DNA from: DATLGD01 sp035540755
GTDB lineage: Bacteria; Actinomycetota; Actinomycetes; Mycobacteriales; SCTD01
Direction of reading: 5' to 3'
Assembly (NCBI GenBank): GCA_035540755.1
Contig: DATLGD010000186.1
Coordinates: 1 to 9,715, forward strand
DNA length: 9,715 nucleotides
Below the pieces are notes generated by a model. That model saw only the letters and a list, made by a program, of their open reading frames with translations, searched no databases and was not told the DNA's origin. Every line of letters begins with the position of its first letter. Within the stretch, counting starts at the first letter, position 1. A program made the position numbers and the translations under genes. Shown piece after piece: positions 5,345 through 9,715 of the stretch.

Positions 5345-6651
5345 CGCACTGCCTCCGAGAGGTCGTCGTCGCCGAACGGGCCGATGGCACCGAGCGCCAT
5401 CGGCCGGGTGAGCACGTCAGCGGCCACCGCCCGGACGTCGTCGACCGTGACGCCGGCGAACCGGTCGAGCACGTCGTCGGCGGTCAGCAGGTCGGTCGAG
5501 AGCAGAGCGGCCTTGCCGAGCCGGCTCATCCGTGAGCCGGTGTCCTCGAGGTCGAGCACGAACGAGCCCTTGAGGGCGCCCTTGGCGCGGCGCACCTCGG
5601 CGTCGGTGAGGCCGTGCGCCGCGACGTCGGCGAGCACCTCGCGCACCAGGCCGAGCACCTCACCGACCTTGGCCGGAGCGCAGCCGGCGTAGACGCCGAA
5701 GGTGCCGGTGTCGGCGTAGGAGGAGACCGACGAGTACACCGAGTAGGCCAGGCCGCGGTCCTCGCGGATGGTCTGGAACAGGCGGCTCGACGTGCCGCCG
5801 CCGAGCGCGGTGTTGAGCACCTGCAGCGCAGGCCGGCGCGGGTCCTGCCGGGCCAGCGCGGTGGTGCCGAGCAGCACGTTCGCCTGCTCGCAGGGCCGGT
5901 CCAGCACCTCGACGGCGCGGCGGGCCGCCGGCGGCCGGGCGGGGGCCCGCGGAGGTGCGGGGTCCGCGTCGCCGTCGAGCAGCGGGCCGAAGGCCTTGCG
6001 CACCAGGCGCAGCAGCCGAGCGTGGTCGACGCTGCCGGCCGCGACGACGACCATCGACGGCAGCGCGTACCGGCTGCGGTACCAGCGGCGCACCGCGGAC
6101 CGGGACAGGCCCTCGACGCTCTCGACCGAGCCGATCACCGGCCGTCCGAGCGGGGTGTCGCCGAACAGCGCGGTCGAGAAGGTGTCGTGCACGACGTCGG
6201 AGGGGTCGTCGTCGTGCATGGCGATCTCCTCGAGCACCACCTCGCGCTCGGACTCGACGTCGTCGTCGTCGATCACCGAGTGCAGCACCTGGTCGGTGAC
6301 GACGTCGACGGCCAGCGGCAGGTCCTCGTCGAGCACCCGGGCGTAGAAGCAGGTGTACTCCTTGCCGGTGAAGGCGTTGCTCTCGCCGCCGACGGCGTCC
6401 ATCACCTCGGCGATCTCCAGCGCATCCCGCGTCTCGGTGCCCTTGAACAGCAGGTGCTCGAGGAAGTGCGACGCCCCGGCCAGCGAGGGCCGCTCGTCGC
6501 GCGAGCCGACGCCGATCCAGACGCCGTAGGCGACCGACCGGGCGCCCGGGACGGACTCGGAGAGCACGCGGAGCCCCCCGGGCAGGACGCTCCGCCGGAC
6601 CGTGCCGGCAGGCGCCCCGCCCGAGGGGCTCAGGGTCGTGCGTGCTCTCAG
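5341..6651 (-). CDS. M16 family zinc peptidase (PepR-like), probable CTG start
   Basis: A 436-residue M16 (pitrilysin/processing-peptidase type) metalloprotease. The inverted zinc motif is intact: HFLEH (62-66), with a third ligand Glu near 142 in REVVLEEIAMHDD. The second, non-catalytic half shows GGGTSSRLFQTIREDRGLAYS. The family fold begins with VLPGGLRVLSE (about 22-32), so the protein must start before it, yet no ATG, GTG or TTG is in frame there. CTG 6651 lies four bases after the pnp stop, with GGAG seven bases before it, and gives a normal length. The first standard start, GTG 6567, would cut off the first beta strand. The gene is tightly linked to pnp and dapB, an arrangement common in actinobacteria. 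The physiological substrate is not known. Confidence 0.88.
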   Translation of the reverse strand: MRARTTLSPSGGAPAGTVRRSVLPGGLRVLSESVPGARSVAYGVWIGVGSRDERPSLAGASHFLEHLLFKGTETRDALEIAEVMDAVGGESNAFTGKEYTCFYARVLDEDLPLAVDVVTDQVLHSVIDDDDVESEREVVLEEIAMHDDDPSDVVHDTFSTALFGDTPLGRPVIGSVESVEGLSRSAVRRWYRSRYALPSMVVVAAGSVDHARLLRLVRKAFGPLLDGDADPAPPRAPARPPAARRAVEVLDRPCEQANVLLGTTALARQDPRRPALQVLNTALGGGTSSRLFQTIREDRGLAYSVYSSVSSYADTGTFGVYAGCAPAKVGEVLGLVREVLADVAAHGLTDAEVRRAKGALKGSFVLDLEDTGSRMSRLGKAALLSTDLLTADDVLDRFAGVTVDDVRAVAADVLTRPMALGAIGPFGDDDLSEAVR

Positions 6652-6655
6652 GAGG

Positions 6656-8899
6656 TCACTCCGAGGAGGACCCTGCGGACACCGGCTCGCCGGCGGACCC
6701 GTCGGAGGAGTCCTGCTGCACCGGGACGAGGCTGATCTTGCCGCGCTGGTCGATCTCCTGGATCTCGACCTGCAGCTTGTCGCCGACGTTGACGACGTCC
6801 TCGACCTTGCCGATGCGCTTGCCGCCGCCGAGCTTGCTGATGTGGACGAGTCCGTCCTTGCCCGGCAGCAGGCTGACGAAGGCGCCGAAGGCGGCGGTCT
6901 TGACGACCGTGCCGAGGAACCGCTCGCCGACCTTGGGCATCGTCGGATTGGCGATCTGGTTGATGGTGTCCATCGCCGCCTGCGCCGACGGGCCGTCGGT
7001 CGCACCCACGTAGATCGTGCCGTCGTCCTGCACGGTGATGTCCGCACCGGTGTCGGCCTGGATCTGGTTGATCATCTTGCCCTTCGGGCCGATGACCTCG
7101 CCGATCTTGTCGACCGGGATCTTGACGGTCAGGACGCGCGGCGCGGTCGGCGCCATCTCGTCGGGCTCGTCGATCGCCTCGTTCATCACCTCGAGGATCG
7201 CCAGCCGGGCGGTGCGGGCCTGCTGCAGCGCGGCGGCCAGCACACCCGACGGGATGCCGTCGAGCTTGGTGTCGAGCTGCAGGGCGGTGACGAACTGCGG
7301 GGTGCCGGCGACCTTGAAGTCCATGTCGCCGAAGGCGTCCTCGGCACCGAGGATGTCGGTGAGGGTGGCGTACTCGCCGCCCTCGTACACCAGGCCCATC
7401 GCGATGCCGGCCACCGGCGCCTTGAGCGGCACACCGGCGTTGAGCAGCGACATCGTGCTCGCGCAGACCGAGCCCATCGACGTCGAGCCGTTGGAGCTCA
7501 GCGCCTCGCTCACCTGGCGGATCGCGTAGGGGAAGTCCTCCTTGCTCGGCAGCACCGGCACGAGCGCGCGCTCGGCCAGGGCGCCGTGGCCGATCTCGCG
7601 GCGCTTCGGCGAGCCGACCCGGCCGGTCTCACCGGTGGAGTACGGCGGGAAGTTGTAGTGGTGCATGTAGCGCTTGCGGTTCTCGGGGTTGAGCGTGTCG
7701 ACCATCTGCTCCATGCGCAGCATGTTGAGCGTGGTGACGCCGAGGATCTGGGTCTCGCCGCGCTCGAACAGCGCCGAGCCGTGCACGCGGGGCAGCACCT
7801 CGACCTCGGCGGCCAGCTGGCGGATGTCCTCGAGGCCACGGCCGTCGATGCGGACCTTGTCCTGCACGATGCGGCGGCGGACGACCTTCTTGGTCAGCGC
7901 CCGGAAGGCGTTGCCGATCTCGTTCTCACGACCCTCGAAGAGCGAGGCGAGCGCCTTCTTGACCTTGTTCTTCACCTCGTCGGTGGCGGCCTCGCGCTCC
8001 TGCTTGCCGGCGATCTGCATCGCGGCGGTCAGGTCGGCCTCACCGGCCTCGGTGACGGCCTCGAGCACGTCGTCCTCGTAGTCGAGGAAGACCGGGAACT
8101 CGAGCGGCTCCTTCGGCGACTTGGCCTTGAGCTCGTTCTGTGCGCGGCAGATGGCGGCGATGGCGGGCTTGGCGGCCTCCAGCCCCTGCGCCACGATCTC
8201 CTCGGTCGGCGCGGTGCCGCCGCCGTTGATGACGTCGTAGACGCCGGCCGTGGCCTCGGCCTCGACCATCGTGATGGCGACGTCGCCGTCCTCCAGCAGG
8301 CGGCCGGCGATGACCATGTCGAACGTGGCGTCCTCGAGCTCGCTGTGGCTCGGGAAGGCGATCCACTCACCGCGGACGTTGGCCATGCGGGTGGCCCCGA
8401 CCGGGCCGGTGAACGGCAGACCCGACAGCAGCACCGAGGCGGCCGCGCCGTTGATGGCCAGCACGTCGTAGAGGTGGTCGGGGTCCAGCGCCAGGATGGT
8501 CGAGACGACCTGGACCTCGTTGCGCAGGCCCTTCTTGAAGGCCGGGCGCAGCGGCCGGTCGGTGAGCCGGCAGGTGAGGATCGCGTCCTCGCTCGGCCGG
8601 CCCTCACGGCGGAAGAACGAGCCGGGGATGCGCCCCGCTGCGTACATCCGCTCCTCGACGTCGACCGTCAGGGGGAAGAAGTCGAAGCCCTCACGGGGCT
8701 TCTTGCCGGCGGTGGTGGCGGACAGCACCATCGTGTCGCCGAGGTAGGTGGTGACGCTGCCGGCGGCCTGCTGGGCCAGCCGTCCGGTCTCGAAGCGGAT
8801 GGTCCGCTTGCCGCCGGGGTTGTCGATGACGGCCTCGACGAACTCGCTGCCGTAGACGTAGCTCTCGCTCTCCTGTGCTTCCGACGGGTTCTCCGACAA
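6656..8899 (-). CDS. pnp: Polyribonucleotide nucleotidyltransferase (PNPase)
   Basis: A 747-residue PNPase, which degrades RNA 3' to 5' with phosphate and can add nucleotides in reverse; it is the central exonuclease of RNA turnover. Domain order: first RNase PH-like domain with FFRREGRPSEDA (95-106), a helical linker (about 240-335), second RNase PH domain with SNGSTSMGSVCAST (469-482) and the metal-binding Asp521 and Asp527 in EDAFGDMDFKVAG, a KH domain (about 589-656, IGPKGK), then an S1 domain (about 657-726) and a Ser/Gly-rich tail. The start is TTG 8899: AGGAG lies nine bases upstream and no ATG or GTG is in frame nearby. The tail ends GSSSE with TGA four bases before the peptidase start. 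Confidence 0.98.
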   Translation of the reverse strand: MSENPSEAQESESYVYGSEFVEAVIDNPGGKRTIRFETGRLAQQAAGSVTTYLGDTMVLSATTAGKKPREGFDFFPLTVDVEERMYAAGRIPGSFFRREGRPSEDAILTCRLTDRPLRPAFKKGLRNEVQVVSTILALDPDHLYDVLAINGAAASVLLSGLPFTGPVGATRMANVRGEWIAFPSHSELEDATFDMVIAGRLLEDGDVAITMVEAEATAGVYDVINGGGTAPTEEIVAQGLEAAKPAIAAICRAQNELKAKSPKEPLEFPVFLDYEDDVLEAVTEAGEADLTAAMQIAGKQEREAATDEVKNKVKKALASLFEGRENEIGNAFRALTKKVVRRRIVQDKVRIDGRGLEDIRQLAAEVEVLPRVHGSALFERGETQILGVTTLNMLRMEQMVDTLNPENRKRYMHHYNFPPYSTGETGRVGSPKRREIGHGALAERALVPVLPSKEDFPYAIRQVSEALSSNGSTSMGSVCASTMSLLNAGVPLKAPVAGIAMGLVYEGGEYATLTDILGAEDAFGDMDFKVAGTPQFVTALQLDTKLDGIPSGVLAAALQQARTARLAILEVMNEAIDEPDEMAPTAPRVLTVKIPVDKIGEVIGPKGKMINQIQADTGADITVQDDGTIYVGATDGPSAQAAMDTINQIANPTMPKVGERFLGTVVKTAAFGAFVSLLPGKDGLVHISKLGGGKRIGKVEDVVNVGDKLQVEIQEIDQRGKISLVPVQQDSSDGSAGEPVSAGSSSE

Positions 8900-9002
8900 G
8901 GGAAGGCACTCCTCTTCACTGCACGCCGTCCGTGATGCGGACTCGGCGCTCAGTGGAGGCGGTCGGAGGCCTGTGGTGCAGGGCTCCGGCCGCCACTCCC
9001 GA

Positions 9003-9023
9003 GGACCGGGTCCGGGGCGGTCC
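9003..9023. other. Short hairpin in the pnp leader
   Basis: GGACCG (9003-9008) and CGGTCC (9018-9023) form a six-bp stem with a nine-base loop inside the ~200-base gap between rpsO and pnp. It could be a processing or autoregulation structure for pnp, as is known for the rpsO-pnp region of enterobacteria, but the stem is short and this is inference. The remainder of the gap shows no open frame. Confidence 0.3.
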
Positions 9024-9064
9024 GGCTCTCCGTACGTCGCTCGGACGGGTTGCCCGAACGACGA

Positions 9065-9092
9065 AGGGGAGCACCCGGACGGGCACTCCCCT
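9065..9092 (-). terminator. Hairpin terminator or attenuator after rpsO
   Basis: Arms 9065-9076 and 9081-9092 form a 12-bp stem (10 Watson-Crick pairs; the other two are G-U in the minus-strand RNA) with a four-base loop. On the minus strand it starts about nine bases after the rpsO stop and is followed by TTCGTCGTT. It probably ends part of the rpsO transcript, the rest reading through to pnp. Confidence 0.7.
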
Positions 9093-9100
9093 GTCGTGCG

Positions 9101-9370
9101 CTAGCGGCGCAGGCCGAGCCTCTCGATGAGGGCGCGGTAGCGGTTGATGTCGGTCTTCTCGAGGTACTTGAGAAGACGACGACGGCGGCCGACCAGCTGC
9201 AGCAGGCCCCGTCGGGTGTGGTGGTCGTGCTTGTGCTGCTTGAGGTGCTCGGTCAGGTCGCTGATGCGCTTGCTCAGCAGCGCGACCTGCACCTCGGGGG
9301 AGCCGGTGTCGCCCTCGACCGTGGCGTACTCGGTCATGATCGTCTTCTTGGTGTCCGTGTCGAGAGCCAC
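9101..9370 (-). CDS. rpsO: 30S ribosomal protein S15
   Basis: An 89-residue S15, a small-subunit protein that binds 16S rRNA early in assembly. The typical segments are all present: TEYATVEGDTGSPEVQVALL, SKRISDLTEHLKQHKHDHH, TRRGLLQLVGRRRRLLKYL and NRYRALIERLGLRR. The start is GTG 9370, with GGAGG six bases upstream (9377-9381); the open frame runs on to 9433, but that part is the structured mRNA leader. Length is standard for the family. It is followed by a hairpin and then pnp, the arrangement found across most bacteria. S15 is known to repress its own mRNA in several phyla, and the leader here can fold. Confidence 0.98.
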   Translation of the reverse strand: MALDTDTKKTIMTEYATVEGDTGSPEVQVALLSKRISDLTEHLKQHKHDHHTRRGLLQLVGRRRRLLKYLEKTDINRYRALIERLGLRR

Positions 9371-9452
9371 GAGGTTCCTCCGGCGGATCTGGTGTGTGCC
9401 CGAGGTCGACCTCACCCGGGCAGGAAGGCACACCGCCGGTCAGACCGGCGTG
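9371..9452 (-). promoter_or_regulatory. Structured rpsO mRNA leader, candidate S15 autoregulation element
   Basis: Read on the minus strand, the ~80-base leader opens with a perfect hairpin, CGCCGGTC / GACCGGCG (9450-9443 and 9441-9434, one-base spacer). A second helix pairs GTGTGCC (9433-9427) with GGCACAC (9400-9394), enclosing GCCCG/CGGGC and the palindrome GAGGTCGACCTC (9402-9413). CGCCGG recurs at 9385-9380, overlapping GGAGG, so the right arm CCGGCG of hairpin 1 could instead pair there and mask the ribosome site. S15 leaders are known in several phyla; that this one works so is inference. Confidence 0.5.
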
Positions 9453-9458
9453 GGAGCG

Positions 9459-9467
9459 AGGCTACCA
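9459..9467 (-). promoter_or_regulatory. Possible extended -10 promoter of rpsO
   Basis: On the minus strand TGGTAGCCT gives a TANNNT -10 with an upstream TG. A start about seven bases on would put the mRNA 5' end near 9452, just before the leader hairpin. No recognisable -35 hexamer lies 16-18 bases upstream, so the call is tentative. Confidence 0.35.
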
Positions 9468-9520
9468 GCAGCAGCGCCGGGGGGCCGGTCGGGCGCGAGC
9501 TGGGGTCGCCGCCTCGACCG

Positions 9521-9577
9521 GGTGATCTCTGACGGCCCACGGGCCACGCGCGGCGCCGGTGACCGTCAGAGATCGCC
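9521..9577. repeat. 15-bp inverted repeat, possible small mobile or repetitive element
   Basis: GGTGATCTCTGACGG (9521-9535) and CCGTCAGAGATCGCC (9563-9577) match at 14 of 15 positions, the inner 12 perfectly, with a 27-base spacer. The spacer itself overlaps a small dyad GGCCC/GGGCC (9534-9545). The right arm abuts a truncated receiver-domain fragment. It could be a transcription terminator for the plus strand, but the long spacer and its place at a gene break suggest a repeat element or scar. Confidence 0.6.
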
Positions 9578-9705
9578 ACGCCTGGCAGGCCTGGACCGAG
9601 GGCGTCGACTACTTCCTGCCGAAGCCGTTCGAGCCGCTCGAGCTGCTGCGGTTCCTGGACCACCTGTTCGAGCGGCGGACCTCCCCGACCTCACTGGCCG
9701 GCTGA
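9559..9705 (+). pseudogene. C-terminal fragment of a response-regulator receiver domain
   Basis: A 48-codon frame from GTG 9559 to TGA 9703-9705. The part from codon 8 on reads HAWQAWTEGVDYFLPKPFEP and then a Leu-rich helix ending in FERR; this is the last strand and helix of a CheY-like receiver, with the conserved Lys of the KPF motif. The phospho-accepting Asp and the first ~85-90 residues of the domain are missing. An in-frame stop (9523-9525) lies just upstream, and the first seven codons lie within the right arm of the inverted repeat, so the recognisable part starts where the repeat ends. It is probably a remnant. It is unusual to find it here, since ribF or truB commonly precedes rpsO. 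Confidence 0.6.
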
Positions 9706-9715
9706 CGCCCTCGCG

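Noticed and set aside
4449..5390. 313-codon open frame on the minus strand
   Set aside because: It is an Arg-rich frame-shifted shadow of dapB that also crosses the hairpins.
6602..8935. 777-codon open frame on the plus strand opposite pnp
   Set aside because: Its Leu/Val/Asp/His/Arg-rich composition is that of an antisense shadow of GC-rich coding DNA; the opposite strand carries an unmistakable full-length PNPase.
9412..9663. 83-codon minus frame upstream of rpsO
   Set aside because: It is antisense to the receiver fragment and crosses the inverted repeat, promoter and leader, with low-complexity Arg/Pro composition.
1..9715. tRNA, rRNA, CRISPR array, transposase or integrase genes
   Set aside because: I looked for cloverleaf-like segments, regularly spaced repeats and recombinase motifs on both strands and found none by eye.

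Overview
The window is very GC-rich chromosomal DNA from an actinobacterium. The rpsO, pnp, pepR-like and dapB order on one strand, and proteins close in sequence to mycobacterial and streptomycete versions, point to Actinomycetota. A Geodermatophilaceae-like host (Blastococcus, Geodermatophilus, Modestobacter) is my guess from protein style and base composition; it was not tested by any search.

Region 1 (about 1-1413) is the right-hand end of an integrated, phage-like element. It holds the tail of an unidentified plus-strand gene, a TGATG-coupled gene resembling small actinophage head/connector proteins, and then three small minus-strand genes of unknown function. Two of those overlap by four bases as a pair. 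No tail, lysis or integrase genes are visible on this side. The element stops inside a DUF2461-family gene: only its last ~150 codons remain (1414-1866), and homology starts abruptly at KTPYKT. The junction near 1413-1420 is therefore a candidate attachment site.

Region 2 (1867-4452) holds a two-repeat integral membrane transporter of the ArsP_2 / putative manganese transporter type on the plus strand. It converges, with a 3-base gap, on a Tat-exported alpha/beta hydrolase on the minus strand. Upstream of the hydrolase is a small membrane-anchored, TPR-like protein. A strong imperfect dyad separates these two minus-strand genes.

Region 3 (4453-9452) is the conserved core block on the minus strand: rpsO, then pnp, then an M16 zinc peptidase, then dapB. 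The last three are tightly packed (4-base gap, then a 4-base ATGA overlap) and are followed by two large tandem hairpins. Start codons are unusual: pnp appears to use TTG, and the peptidase has no ATG, GTG or TTG in the expected place and probably starts at CTG. The rpsO leader can fold into several helices, and one arm can also pair with the ribosome-binding region.

Region 4 (9453-9715) has the probable rpsO promoter, a near-perfect 15-bp inverted repeat, and directly beside it the C-terminal 40 or so residues of a response-regulator receiver domain on the plus strand, which looks like a gene remnant.

No tRNA, rRNA, CRISPR array, transposase or integrase gene was seen. The most interesting parts are the element edge in the DUF2461 gene, the candidate rpsO leader switch, the missing conventional start of the M16 gene, and the inverted repeat beside the truncated receiver.
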